Shown here piece by piece: positions 22,768-35,389 of a stretch of 64,000 nucleotides of DNA (position 1 is its first letter; every line of letters starts with the position of its first letter). The stretch lies in assembly GCA_023678885.1 (NCBI GenBank), contig CM042954.1:2974198-3038197 (forward strand), written 5' to 3'. The notes under the pieces were generated by a model, which was not told the DNA's origin, did no database searches, and was given only the letters and a program-made list of their open reading frames with translations. This DNA comes from Pogostemon cablin (taxonomy: Eukaryota > Streptophyta > Magnoliopsida > Lamiales > Lamiaceae). The position numbers and the translations under genes are program-made.

Positions 22768-24654
22768 TGGTATGCTGCCGCTGGCACCCAAAAATAAGAT
22801 TTGTAATTTTTTCAAACAAACCCACTAAGAATGTTGTAGGGTAAGTAAGGGTCGAACCCACAGGGAGTAATCAAATTTTAATTGAATTAATTATGCTTTT
22901 AAAAGTAACCGGAGGGGGGGATTGGATTGAGTCTAATAAGTAATAGATATGAAAACTTAAATAATTAAAATAGCAAAAATATAAAATTAAGATAAACAAA
23001 TAAAATTGGAAACCTAGTCCAAGGATTTGATCCCCTCCCGTATCCTAATTCACATTGATGAAATTCCTTGAACACCAACAAGTTCATAAACTCAAGTCCC
23101 TAGGTTAATGGTACGATCAAATTAACCTGAAATATTCTTAAGTTTAATAACCTAGGATATGACCTCTAGATTAAACTATTCTCGAGTTACCCTATGGATT
23201 CGAACTCAAAAATGCATTAGGTTTTAGATATTAGGACTACTAGACTATGAAAATGGGGGTAGCAAATCATACAACCTAGATTTCGTGATTTCAAGAGGTA
23301 CTCCCTCATTTTGCTACTCGGTTCACAATATTATAACAATTACGGATTATAATATATAAAATAGCTATTGAATAATCAATCACATATGAGAGGGGTAGTC
23401 TACACAAGAAATTGAAAAGTCAAGATTAACATCAAAGCCAAACACAAAATAAATTCATAAATCATGTTGGTAATTTAATTCATAAGCAAACATGTAAATA
23501 TTCTACGAAGGTTCACAATCCTCGGACTAGTAAACGAATTACATAATTGAAACTAAATTAAATTAAAAAAATAAAACCCGTGTTCTTCAACTGGTGTTCT
23601 TCCCCAAATCTGCATTCTGCTTCAAACTGTGCAGCCCGGATGTGGAATGATGAACCGCGTGAGATAATCTCCCAATATTAATATATGGATCCTTAATAAA
23701 TTTATCTTAGACCTTCCTCCTTTGAAGAGTGTCCACGTTCAATTAGGGATGGCAATAGGACATGTATTTCTGGGTACCCGATCTACCTGAACCCTAATGG
23801 GTAGGGTACGGGTAATGTTAAACGGGTTTGGGTTTGGGACGGGTACGGGTAGTTGTGAAAAATACCATTAGGGTTTGGAACGGGTATGGGTAATGCCTCA
23901 AATACCCGCGGGTAACCCGATTATATATATATTTTTTATAAAATTTAAATATATTATATAATTTATATATGATAAGATATTTTATATATTTAATTAATAG
24001 TTATAAGTTTTATTTAATCATATTTATTAAATATTTATTTAAAATAATACAATTTATATATATTTATTTTACAATTAATTAATAATAATGTAATTTTTAT
24101 TATTATATTTATTTAGACAATAAAAAAATATAAATATATATAAAATAAATGAATATTAAATGGGTATGGTACCCGCGGGTAGTGATAAATGGTAATGGGA
24201 CGGGTACGGGTACCATAATAAATTTTTTAAACGGGACGGATACGGATACGGGTAGTTTTTTTTTTAATCGAATACGGATACGGATACCCCAAAATAAGCG
24301 GGTACCCTACCCGTTGCCATCCCTACGTTCAATGCATATCCAATCTTTTTGGTAAGTTTTCTTTTTCTCTTCAAATCAAATCCCTCCTTAATTTAACTTA
24401 GTCAAATCTCTCTTTATTTTGTCTTGGTCAAATCTTTATTTTTCTGCAATTAAAATTATTGTAACAGTCCCACATTAATAAATTATGTGACTATACAATT
24501 TCTCTTATTTTTGGCATGTTTAGACAAGAATTGAAATAATTAAAATATAATATGTGAAATAGAAATAAGTCGTAATTAATATTAAATAATCACAACTCAC
24601 ATAAAAATATATATGAATTCATCTAAAATAATGAGGTAAAATTACGACTTATCA
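22768..24654 (-). repeat. 3' LTR of the gag-only Gypsy (left), carrying a MITE
   Basis: On the plus strand it runs from TGGTATGCTGCC to GACTTATCA. It is 1887 bases, or about 1297 without the MITE at 23744-24325 and its TSD. It matches the split right LTR (27544-28445 plus 36784-37161, 1280 bases) along its length. Confidence 0.9.
23744..24325. mobile_element. hAT-like MITE with 8-base TSD
   Basis: 582 bases with terminal inverted repeats TAGGGATGGCAA and TTGCCATCCCTA. It is flanked by CGTTCAAT at 23736-23743 and 24326-24333. The empty site survives in the right LTR near 36833. The ends are rich in GGGTACGGGTA units in inverted orientation and the middle is very AT-rich. There is no transposase. 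The 8-base TSD points to mobilisation by a hAT transposase. Confidence 0.93.
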
Positions 24655-26545
24655 AACTACCCACACCTAAACCTTTGCTTGTCCTCAAGCAAAACAAGAC
24701 CAAAACAATGTATAGGAAAAATGATAATCATGGGCAAGTGATAGCAAAACAGTGACACTTTCAAATGAGATTAAACAGAATGCACAATATACAAATGAGT
24801 GGTAGAATGTCTCACAAAAATTTGCAACTTATGTAGAATATAAAAATTCAAGAACTCATGGCCTCACTTGGTTTCGCTCAATAACGCTCAAGTATAAAAG
24901 TGGGTAGCAAAATACTCAAAATTAAACAAGATAAGACATTACCGTAAGCTTGCTCCCAAATCAAATCTCCACCAAGTTCAATGAACATTGTGCAAATATC
25001 AATAGGACTTTTAAAATGGTTGTAATGGGGCTTGGGATAAGGTGGGATAAAAAGATTAGAAAGGCTAAATATACCACTTTGCAAATTGTGTTAATCAAGT
25101 TAGACGTACATCAAAGAGATACATCTTGCCTTCTCAAAATTTTCCACATCCACTCCTTCATTTTCTTTTGACAAATCTCTGATTTTTATCAATTCATCCT
25201 ACCCACACTTGTTTCTTTTCAAAATTTCGAAAAACATGGGCAACATTGAAGGGTTCAGTATTATTTTCAGAAAAATTCCGCAATCATAGCAACTCATTTC
25301 TGCCAATTTTTTTCACTTCCAAATTTTTTTTTCTTTTCTTTTTAGGAGTTCTCACTGTTCTTTTCTCTTTTTCCACTCCAAACTTTTTTTTCAACCATTT
25401 CCTTTTTTTTCAATTTTTTTCTGCCATCCTTTCTCCTTTTTTTTTCCTTTTTCTCAACCATCATCAATTCCCCTTCATCATCAATTCAACCTCAAAAATA
25501 TTTCCAATGATTTTTACAACATGCAAAATAGTAGGAGATTCAAATGGAAGAGTTCAAGAAAGAAATGGAATATGGCTAATTTGATATGCTCTTTCAATCA
25601 AAGAAAAAGTTAGGCTCAACTTGGCTTTCCTAAAGGTTTAGCACATGATTGGGTAGGTAAAAAGAAGGCCAAAATATGATTTGCCTAGGTGCCTTTATCA
25701 TTTAAATACACATGCTCAAATGTAAGATCTCAAAATGCATTCAAGGAGCAAGTTCTAGAATGTGCATATCAAGTCCAATTTGCTCTCAATCAAGAAAAAT
25801 AATAGAGTTTGTATAGATGATAGTTCTTTAAGGCTCAAAGCTCACAAGAATAGGGTAATTTTGCCATGAATTCCTAAACAAAAATTCTTCCACATTTATC
25901 ACAAAAATAATAAGACAAATCCAACAACTCACATGTATCGGTACATCAAATTCAACTCTCTTGTCATGCCGAAAATTTCACTTATCAAAAGCACAATCTC
26001 ACCATAAATCCAACACCAAATTCACATGTGCACAAGTGTAAAAATATGATTTCAAATGAATTACCATATGCACATGTAATTAAATAAAAAAAATTGCAAC
26101 TTCAAGTATCACTCAATACACCAAACCTACCCACACCTAATTATTTTGCTTGCACTCAAGCAAACAAAACACAATAAAATTCAAGAAAAAATCAAGTGTA
26201 AGAGTGGAAAGAAGTCACCGAATTAAGCTCCAATTATATCAATCAAGGCTGGAATTTTTTTTCGCTTCTCCAAAAACTCACCAACACCATCATCGTTTCA
26301 CTCCACAACCTATATTTAAGCACACACCAAAAGAACAAGATTATTTATTAAAAATAAAATTCAAAATAAAGAAAAATAAAACTAAGTTGGGTTGCCTCCC
26401 AACAAGCGCCTTTTCTTAACGTCGTTGGCTCGACGTTCACTTCCCTTTCACGTAATAGGAGTAAAATATTCAAACCAATATAATGATCTTATTGATTTGC
26501 CAGAAGTGTTCTCTCCCTTCAAAATTATATTGTTCTTGGTCAGTC
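24655..26545 (-). other. 3' non-coding internal region of the gag-only Gypsy
   Basis: The polypurine tract (plus-strand AACTACCCACACC at 24655-24667) lies next to the left LTR. It is followed by a perfect 8-base hairpin TTTGCTTG/CAAGCAAA (24674-24693). An almost identical tract plus hairpin recurs at 26126-26164. A 25300-25460 stretch is a long pyrimidine run on the plus strand. No protein domain is seen. Confidence 0.6.
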
Positions 26546-27400
26546 TTAACATGTCAAGCTCCACAGAAATTGTTTGATCGCCTTAAGAAAAGGATCTTTA
26601 ATCTCATCAATGCGAAACACTTTAATTGTCTCCTTTACTTGAGGATCTTCAACCTTTGGCAACTTGTATAAAGATGAAAATGAATCAGAATTAGTAGAAT
26701 TTAATTCGGGCAACTTTTCCTCATTTTCGTTTCCAACAGAACTGACACTGAAGATTTCAGTGTCAGTTTCCTGCACAGAACCTGTAGAATTTTCAGCCTC
26801 TTCATCCTCTTCAATTTCGGTTTCCATCTCTATATTCTCATCATGGGTGGACTCCTCAATACATACCTCATGATTTCTACTTTGTTGTGCCACCATACGT
26901 TCAACCTCGGTCCTTAATTGGCTACATTGGCACTCCAAACTCCAAAGACTCAATTGGGTTCCTTGTTGAAATAACAAATTACTAATTTCCATCAATTTCA
27001 ACAAGGACTCTAATGAAGCCTTCGAACTTTGTTCATCACCATAATACCCATCATCCTCATAATAGTATTCACTATTATTGAAGGATTGGGGTCTTTGCTC
27101 ATAGTAGCCATGACTTTGATATTCATAAGGTTGATTGTGATAACGGTCCACATATCGAAAATCATGATGCCTTCCTTGATTGTAAGTGTTGGCATATGGT
27201 TGATCATTCCAATGCCTTTGTTGATTAGCACTCCAATATTCATCTCTTTGTCTCACTGCTAATCTATCAATTAAGGATGGATAATCATGAGTGGAATGGA
27301 GTGTGGTTGCACAAACTCTACATGGCTGAACATTCTGACCATAATAATCATGATATCGAAGCAAGCCTACAAGGAGAGAAAGTGATTATTCACAAAAAAT
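26546..27400 (-). pseudogene. gag C-terminal part, gag-only Gypsy
   Basis: A 272-codon open frame (26546-27364; the first codon is TTG, and no ATG is found near its start). It has a zinc-knuckle-like 'CRVCATTLHSTHDYPS' near residues 17-32, a Tyr/Asn/Gln-rich stretch with 'NTYNQGRHHDF', and a coiled 'SLESLLKLMEISNLLFQQ' helix. An acidic Glu-rich region and 'EIKDPFLKAIKQFLWS' at the end complete it. This order resembles the C-terminal part of Athila/Tat gag. The N-terminal capsid is missing. The frame opens just after a pyrimidine tract ending TTGTAG, which could be a splice acceptor. It probably binds element RNA. Confidence 0.65.
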
Positions 27401-27520
27401 CAGAAAAATCAAAACAGAGCAGAACTGACACTGAAGGGTTCAGTGTTAGTGCACTGCTGGGTAAAATTTGAAAATAAATAAAATAAAAACACAAAAAATT
27501 CAACAAAAATTTGGGATTAC

Positions 27521-27538
27521 TCCCCGGCAATGGCGCCA
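27521..27538 (-). other. Primer binding site, tRNA-Asp type
   Basis: On the minus strand TGGCGCCATTGCCGGGGA starts five bases after the LTR end. It differs by one base from the PBS of plant Athila/Tat elements that use tRNA-Asp. It fixes the element's orientation. Confidence 0.88.
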
Positions 27539-27543
27539 AAATT

Positions 27544-28445
27544 TGGTGTGCTGTCGTCGGCACCCAAAAATAAGATTTGTAATTTTTTTAAACAAACCCA
27601 CTAAGAATGTAGTAAGGTAAGTAAGGGTCGAACCCACAGGGAGTAATTAAATTTTAATTGAATTAATTATGCTTTTAAAAGTAACTGGAGGGGGGATTGG
27701 ATTGAGTCTAATAACTAATAGACATGAAAACTTAAATAATTAAAATAGCAAAAACATAAAATTAAGATAAACAAATAAAATTGGAAACCTAGTACAAGGA
27801 TTTGATCCCCTCCCGTATCCTAATTCACATGGATGAAATTCCTAGAACACCAACAAGTTCATAAACTCAAGTCCCTAGGCTAATGGTACGACAAAATTAA
27901 CCTGAAATATCCTTAAGTTTAATAACCTAGGGTACGACCTCTAGATTAAACTATTCCTGAGTGACCCTATGGATTCGAACTCGAAAATGCATTAGGGTTT
28001 AGATATTAGGACTACTAGACTATGAAAACGGGAGTAGCGAATCATGCAACCTAAATTTCGTGATTTCAAGAGGTACTCTCTCATTTTGCTACTCGGTTCA
28101 CAATATTATAACAATTACGGATTATAATATATAAAATAGCTATTGAATAATCAATCACATATGAGAGGGGTAGTCTACACAAGCAATTGAAAAGTCAAGA
28201 TTAACATCAAAGTCAATCACAAAATAAATTCATAAATCATGTTGGTAATTTAATTCATAAGCAAATATATGAATATTCTACGGAGGTTCACAATCCTCGG
28301 ACTAGTAAACGAATTACATAATTGAAACTAAATTAAATTAAAAACAATAAACCGTGTTCTTCCCCCAAATCTGCGTTCCGCTTCTAACCGTACAGCCCAG
28401 ATGTGGAATGATGAACCGCATGAGATAATCTCCCAATATTAATAT
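27544..28445 (-). repeat. 5' LTR of the gag-only Gypsy, part 1
   Basis: On the plus strand it starts TGGTGTGCTGTCG and is cut at 28445 by copy D; the last five bases are the TSD AATAT. It continues at 36784. It aligns with 22768-23685. Confidence 0.9.
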
Positions 28446-29834
28446 TGTTGGCGCTTGGATCGTTTGGTTAACGTGATCCGTTAGGGTTTCATACATTTCT
28501 AATATCAGCGGAAGCAATAAATCATAGAAACGATTACCGTTCACCAGGGTATGTTGAAGAAAGATGATTCACGCTGGCAGACTGTGCAGTCCCACGAGAA
28601 TGGCCATAACTTCCTCGTCTGATGTCGGAATTGAATAATATTTATGCTCAGACGATCCTCTCTTCAAGGGCTTTCCGTCAGTATATTGATCATTGAATTC
28701 TGAGTACTCTATGATTTTATATCAATTTCGCCAGGTGGCGGACAGCAGCAGCAAACTACCTTCTGATCTTCTACCGTATGTCCCAAGTCCGATCTCGACG
28801 TCGTGTGGGCGACGATCTACGAGACCTCCTCAATCTGCTCTCAACTCTCATCACACGTGAATGATCAATTAGATTAGGGTTCTAGATAAGTTGAGGTGAC
28901 TTATATACATGGGCTACAGCAGGGACCAGGAGGAGAAATTGGGTTGGGCCTCCATTGGGCTTAAGTATCCAAGCTTAGCCCAAAGCTTATACTTAAGTTC
29001 AATAATAATAATATATTCCACTAAAATATTATTACTGCACTGCCTTTCCAATCCCAAAATTATGTTTTGGGCTCCTTCTTATTATGAGCCCGTTAGTCTC
29101 CCCATGTTTAAGATATACAATGTCCACTAATTAATTTAAGTTACTGACAACTCAATTAATTAATATCTCATCCAAGAGTAGTACCACTCAATCTCATTAT
29201 CATGCCGGAATAAATTCCACCTGCAGGGTTTACATGATAATCCTTATGAGCTCCTCAAGGGGACATCATCAACCTATGACGGACACGGATTCCTTCTACA
29301 ATCAACAGCACACCATAGAGACAGCACTATTTCCCAACTCATCGAGTTTGTTGATTTAATTACATGTAAATCTCACTCATTGATGAATCAAAGAAATACA
29401 TATTGCCCTACGTGTCGAGGTTATTGTATAGGGATTAAGAGCACGAACTTTCATAATAACTGAGATCAAGTTCTCCTATAAGTCAGTATAAGTCGAACGA
29501 TCTCAAGCGGTCCTGCTCAAAAAACACAAGTGCACTAATGTGATTCTATAACCAAGACAAGCTAATAACAAATCACACTACAACCATCCCAATAGAGAGT
29601 CCTCGTCTATCTCGGTTGTGAGCATCTGTTTATACTTTATAAGAAAACCGATAATATGATCTTCCGCGTGTTGTCGCACAATATATTATCTACAGTATAA
29701 TGTAAGTGGACTATTGCATCGTGCATATAAATAAATTATAAGACGCAATCATTTGATCATATGATTCTCATTTCAAATTGATTGTTATAACATTGTTCAT
29801 ACAAAAAGCTAGACTTTTAGTATATAATCCAACA
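28446..29834 (-). repeat. Copy D 3' LTR
   Basis: 1389 bases. On the plus strand it begins TGTTGGCGCTTGGATC and ends ATATAATCCAACA, followed by the polypurine tract complement ATCTCCCACTTAT (29835-29847). Confidence 0.93.
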
Positions 29835-29997
29835 ATCTCCCACTTATATTAAAATTCTATGCTGTCACGTCTTCCGCCATACACCTGATTCCCACTCCTA
29901 CTACAAGACCATCAAAAGCTTTCGCTTTAAGGTCTTTGTAAATGGATTTACTAGGTTATCATCCGATGCAATCTAGGTGACAACAACCTTTCCCTCA

Positions 29998-30680
29998 TCA
30001 TACGATTTCTCGTAACAGGTGGTACTCGCGCTCCATGTGTTTAATTTTCTTATGGACTTGTGATTCCTTCAAGTTTGTAACTGCACCAATATCATCAATA
30101 TAAATTGTGATAATCTTGGGCAAACTTAGATTCACATCAAAGTCCATCATGAAGTTTCTAGAGTCATACAGATACTTTGGCTTCCTCATAGGCTGCAATT
30201 TATCATCTTTCCATGATAGAATCCGGAGTCTGAAATATATTTCGATATAACACTCCTCTACACTATGATTCAACTTCTTAAAATTAAACACATAACCTTG
30301 AGGTGGATTTACTGCCGTCCAATCTGACTAAAAAATACGAATCTACGTAATCCACAAGAAGCAGTGAATCTGCCCTGTAAACCTACATATAATTTTCAGT
30401 CCTTCTCAGGCACTTCATATATGTCTTACCACAATTCATCATTCTTGTTCCGGGTTACGTTGATACCCACTGTTCATGCCTTTGGCAAAACAGTTATCCA
30501 ATCTCGTGCATAGCATTCCTTAGATTAAGCTTCCTCATTTGCCGAAGCATAAGGAACCGCTTTCATCTTCTTTATCTACTTTTGTGTGACAAGACACATT
30601 CACTTAGATAAATTCACATGCTAAAATAAGTAAGGATCGTATCATTTTATGAAGTTTGAGATAAGCATAACATCCTTTCT
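29998..30680 (-). pseudogene. Copy D RNase H end of pol
   Basis: The 97-codon frame 29998-30291 holds 'PKYLYDSRNFMMDFDV', 'IDDIGAVTNLKESQVH' and 'KHMEREYHLLREIV'. Further upstream (30300-30680) the domain is readable only across stops. The same end is present in copies A, B and C and absent from E. Confidence 0.8.
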
Positions 30681-30689
30681 TGTAATCCG

Positions 30690-31280
30690 TATTACCGTGA
30701 TCAAAAGGATATTTTTGCTCCTCTTAAGTCCTTCATATCATACCGCTTTATCAACCATACCCATACGCCTGACAATACTCTTTCATTGTCTCCAATGAGC
30801 AAGATACTATCAACGTATAGTACAAGAAATACCACCACATTACCGTCACTCTTTTCAATACACAGGACATATCCGAGCATTGATAAAATCCATATCACTG
30901 GATTTCTTCATCAAAACGGATGTTCTATAATTTTGAAGCTTGCTTTATTCCATTGATGGACACTTTTAAGCTTAATATCAAAAATGCTCTCAGCTCTTTG
31001 CAATGAATCACTCTGGTTACTTAAGATAGAAGTTTTCCTCAAGACTTCCAATCAGGAAAGTTGTCTTGACATCTATTTGCTATCCCTCATATTCCATATG
31101 AGTAGCAACAGGTAAAAGAGTCCAGATCGACTTAGGCATAGCTACCGGCGAACAGGTTATCTCATAATCGAACCTACCCTTTCTTTCTGAGTATACATTT
31201 TTCGCAACAAGCTTTGCTTCCAAGGTTTTCACCTTACCGTATGATCCTCTTTTATTTTGTATGACCACTTCCAATGGCTT
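30690..31280 (-). pseudogene. Copy D reverse transcriptase
   Basis: Frames 30701-30898 and 31080-31274 show 'VVFLVLYVDSILLIGDNERVLSG' and 'YDMKDLRGAKISF', and further upstream 'VVIQNKRGSYGKVKTLEAKLVAK' and 'FDYEITCSPVAMPKSIWTLL'. The active-site codons (30806-30817, minus strand) read Tyr-Val-Asp-Ser, so the second catalytic Asp is a Ser (AGT). Several frameshifts separate the pieces. Confidence 0.85.
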
Positions 31281-31289
31281 TTACACCAT

Positions 31290-32370
31290 TTAGTGGTCTT
31301 ACAAGCTCCCATATTTAATTTAGAATTCATCAATTCTATTTCAACATCATTGCACTAGCTAAGATATCGCATTTCGATCTTGTAGTGCTTCGTCGTATCT
31401 GTGGGTTCAATCCATGTTTACTAGGGATTAAGTCTTACGACTCTCTCAAAACATATATCAAACAGGTTGTCGAACATCCCTCTCACTACGACAAGACATT
31501 ACATGCAATTGTGTATCAGACGTGACATGCGTTGCAGTTTACCTTGTGGTATATCCTCTTGCACAATTGGTACTAATACTTTGTGTTTTCTTCTCACATC
31601 CTTTAGGATAATTTATAAATGGGTATGTGATTTATTATATAGTCCCTTTCCAAAAATCTAGTGTTTGTGTTAACAATCACCCTTCAATCTTTTAGACTAA
31701 ATAAATCACCTTCATTTTTATAGCATATCCCACAAACAGACAAACATTCAAATGAATTACTGTTTCTAGGGATTATCCATAAAATGAATTAAGTAATTCC
31801 AAATAATTCATCATCCATCTAATCATTACCATAAGAGTCTTATTCCTTCTATCCACCACACCATTCAGCTGGGGCTTGCCCGGTGTAGACCACTTGAGAT
31901 TTAATCTCAACCTCTGATTAATAGCTCCTAATTATACTAAGAGGTACTCGTAATGATGATTAAATCGTCATTACTTGATATATTTTCCATGATGCTTTAC
32001 TGTAACAACCTTGCAATTCTTGAATAAATCAAAGACTTAGACATGCAGTGCATCAAATAAATATATCGGTATCTAGAATAATCTTCGATTATTCATTGCC
32101 ACCTCTCGCCTGGATAATATTAGGTCCGCTTGAATCAGAATGAACCAATTCCAACATATATATCATTGGCTCTACACCCCTTTACCTTGAAAAGGTAATT
32201 AATCATTCTTACTTCCAAGTAAGACTCGCAAGTCCGATAGTTTCCACTTCAGAAAAACCTTATGGTCCATCTGCTATCAACTTTTGAGTCATACTCAAGT
32301 AAAATGATCTAGTCTTAGATGCCAAATGCATGTTTAGTTCATCTCCGAAGGTTCCTTTCTCTTACTAAGA
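31290..32370 (-). pseudogene. Copy D integrase remnant
   Basis: Homologous to 5570-6420 of copy B on the opposite strand. Fragments correspond to the integrase core and its C-terminal extension; the GAG-pre-integrase part lies near 32200-32350. Many stops are present and no long frame remains. Confidence 0.65.
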
Positions 32371-32399
32371 TCAGAAGATGCATTATTAATAATTATTTG

Positions 32400-33100
32400 T
32401 TGCATTTGTGGAATATACATGATTTAAGAGTATACAAATTGTCAATAACGTACCTTAACAGATTATAGCTCCATCCTTCATTACTATGACCATGTCATAT
32501 AAATGAAATGAAGTATCTATCCGTAAATGCATAGAAACTGAAATAAAATTCTTTCTATGAAAACGTACGTAAAGACAATTTCTCATAATCAAACGTCTAT
32601 TCATATCGCAAGATAAATAAACAACTCTCACTGCAATAGCCACTACTCTCGTAGTATTACCCATGTCCATAATAATCTCATCATCACTAAGTTACATGCT
32701 TTTAGTGATTCCGGTATCTACACACAACGTGTCAGTAGATGCCATCAATATTCATTCTTCAACAACTAGTGAATGAGATACTAACTTTGTTCACATCTCG
32801 ATGAAAATGGATTTCCTTTGCCACATGTTTTGTCAGAAATTCCCCACCATATACAACCTCTTTGTAATTCAGGTGGAACTTGCTTAAAATATTTAGGCAA
32901 ACATGAAGAATAAAATTGACTTAGGTTTCCCCTTCAACTTCTATTCCATGTATTTCCAATTCATTCATCAAATTCAATCATGACCTACCGTCTTTTAACT
33001 TACTCAAGTATCCGAAGAGTTACATGAGACCATCATATTTCTATGAATCTCTTATCTCTTCGCCAGAGACTTTAATATGCATCATGATAAGTCTTTTGTG
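32400..33100 (-). pseudogene. Copy D gag and protease remnant
   Basis: The 32455-32670 frame matches the post-protease segment ('ISVSMHLRIDTSFHLYDMVIVMKDGAIIC'). The 32750-33080 stretch corresponds to the gag remnant of copy B (4800-5250). No intact frame or knuckle is visible. Confidence 0.6.
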
Positions 33101-33463
33101 AGAACACACATGTATTTCTTAAGCAGTAAAATTAGAATCCAAGATTCTTTTCTAATCATCTAATTTTGGACCAGTAAATATAATTTCTTTTAGTCAACCA
33201 TAAGTGAAATAAAACTATTTGAAATTCTGAGAATCATAAAAAAATACACCGATCAAATCTTTGAATTTATCCATTTATATTGATTCCCTCAAAACAATAT
33301 AAAATATAAATTCACCGACATCTCAAGCACCGTGAGTTTGCAAGCCACGATAGTGTGGACGTTTACAAACCCGAACATTTACAAGAAAAGGTTTTACCCA
33401 TTAATTTCATCTGTCAACCTAACTTTATGACAAAATAATTAATAATCGGTTCCTCTTTAGCCA

Positions 33464-33797
33464 TGCAAATAAAAGCAGTGACTCCGATGGGGAGGATACT
33501 TATTATTTACACCTAAGTGTACACCATTATTTGACCCCATGTCCATTGCGCGAGCTTATGTGCCTTACAGATGGAGAAGTACACACGCGCTCGGATAACT
33601 TCCTACAGTCATCAATTATAAGTCTGTACAGTGATCCGCACATGAACTCATCCGATAGGGAGGAAGGTCTATGCCAACACGCAAGTTCATGTACATCACA
33701 TTACAAACATAATTTTAATGAAGTCTGTTCCAGCAATCTATGAATAAACTCATCCGATGGGGAGGAAGGCTCTAATGCCGACGCGCTAGTATATTCA
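33464..33797 (-). other. Leader hairpins H1-H3 of copy D
   Basis: Read on the minus strand: H1 near 33742-33797, H2 near 33631-33700 (arms GTGATGTACATGAACT and AGTTCATGTGCGGATCAC, with one G.T pair) and H3 near 33464-33512 (arms TGTAAATAATAAG and CTTTTATTTGCA). The loops carry CCTCCCCATCGGA or CCTCCCTATCGGA. Order and spacing match copy B. Confidence 0.6.
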
Positions 33798-34269
33798 CAT
33801 TACTAACAAACCAATAATGGAGGTCGCGGGAATTAATTATCAATCCCCTCTCCCACTTAGTCATTTAAAACCAAGGGTTTTTACATGCATATAATATTCA
33901 AAATAATATATGCAACCTAGCATGCTTATACTTCCAAATATATAACAATAATTGACCAATAAAACAATTATAGAAGTTATATATAAGGAAATAAATTGCC
34001 AAAAATAAGTTGACTTGATCAACACTCCAACATACATGCATATAATATACCAAATATAATACGCAATCTAGCATGCTTCTATTTAAGGCAATAATTCATA
34101 GATAATCATGCATAAATATATAACAATAATCAATTAATAAATCAATTATAACAGTTATATAACAGCGAATTCGATTGTTCGCCACCAATCACGAATGCGG
34201 ACAACTGCGACGGGGATCGACCACCCCGCAGCCTGCTCCACCATTCCGGCACCCTGTCCGATCATATTG

Positions 34270-34580
34270 TGAAGACTCACGCGGAATCTGATGCAGACCA
34301 GTCGAACTTGATGCAAACCCGCTCGAACCTAGTGCAGAGTCGATCGAACCTGATGCAAACCAATCGAACCTGATGTGAATCTGCTCGAACCTGGTGCAAC
34401 ATTGATCGAACCTGATGCAGACCAATCGAACCTGATGCAAATCCGCTCGAACCTGGTGCAGCATCGATCGAACCTGATGCAGACCAATCGAACCTGATGC
34501 AAATCCGCTCGAACCTGGTGCAGCATCGATCGAACCTGATGCAGACCAATCGAACCTGATGCAAATCCGCTCGAACTGTC
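34270..34580 (-). repeat. 62-base higher-order tandem array in leader of copy D
   Basis: Three 20-21-base monomers built on TCGAACCTGATGCA form a 62-base unit. It is repeated about four to five times: ATCYGCTCGAACCT recurs at 34379, 34441, 34503 and 34565. No monomer has a stop in any of the three minus-strand frames, so overlapping open frames of 95-133 codons cross it. These are products of the repeat. Confidence 0.9.
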
Positions 34581-34684
34581 GCTCGTCCAAGGGCCTACTT
34601 GCACAGTACCAAGTTCAGGCCCAACGCGCAACATCAAACTACACCAACTGTCGTTCAGGGTTCGCAACTGTAGGAACCAGGGAA

Positions 34685-35115
34685 TCCAATCTTCACCGTC
34701 CAGAATATACTCCTATGAGTTTTGAACATGTTATCCAAATTACAGGTCGATCCAACGGTAAGTTTCAGAGAAACAGCTCTATTCCCTCGACTGCGCAGAA
34801 CAGAATCGCCCAAAAACAGCTTCTGTTTTCGGCGTATTCCCGACAACAAAAACCTTTAAATATGATCTTCACCGTTCATAATGTACATACACAAATTCCG
34901 AACGTGCTGACCAAATTACAGGTTGATCCAACGGTTACTTTGTGAGTAACGGCTCTTTTCCCTCGACTGCGCAGAACAGAATCGCCCAAAAAACTGCTTC
35001 TGTTTTCAGCGTATTCCTGACAACAAAAAGCTTCAAATATGATCTTCACCGTTCAGAATGTATATCCACAAAGTCCGAACGTGCTGACCAAAATTCAGCC
35101 TGATCCGACGGTTGA
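34685..35115 (-). repeat. 176-base tandem repeat in leader of copy D
   Basis: About two and a half copies of a 176-177-base unit; ATCTTCACCGT recurs at 34689, 34865 and 35042. Shared segments include CCCTCGACTGCGCAGAACAG. It is unrelated to the leader DNA of copies B and C. Confidence 0.85.
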
Positions 35116-35375
35116 AACTCCGGTTATTGCCTCTGCAATATCACTGCGCTGGATTTTCTCTCAATTTCTTTCTTCCATGTGAAATTGACGAACAGTTTTC
35201 GTCGAATCCTCTCACACACAACCATCGAAGAACAGATATGATATAGGGTATATTTCACATAGGGATATTCATGGTTTGAGCAGTAAAACCAAAACCCTAA
35301 ACATGCGATCCTAATTTCGAAAAATTAATCACATAAACCCTAGCCTAACATGTCACGCTTCACCACGAAACCGAA

Positions 35376-35387
35376 GCTCTGATAACA
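35376..35387 (-). other. Primer binding site of copy D, one mismatch
   Basis: The minus strand reads TGTTATCAGAGC, one base off the TGGTATCAGAGC seen in copies B and C. It lies two bases from the LTR. Confidence 0.85.
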
Positions 35388-35389
35388 AT

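Noticed and set aside
27029..27262. Ile-rich plus-strand and Met/Ile-rich minus-strand ORFs
   Set aside because: They are alternative frames of the gag-only Gypsy gag region, low-complexity and without domains.
34270..34580. CRISPR-like array
   Set aside because: The units are contiguous monomers without unique spacers, in plant retrotransposon leader DNA; it is a minisatellite.
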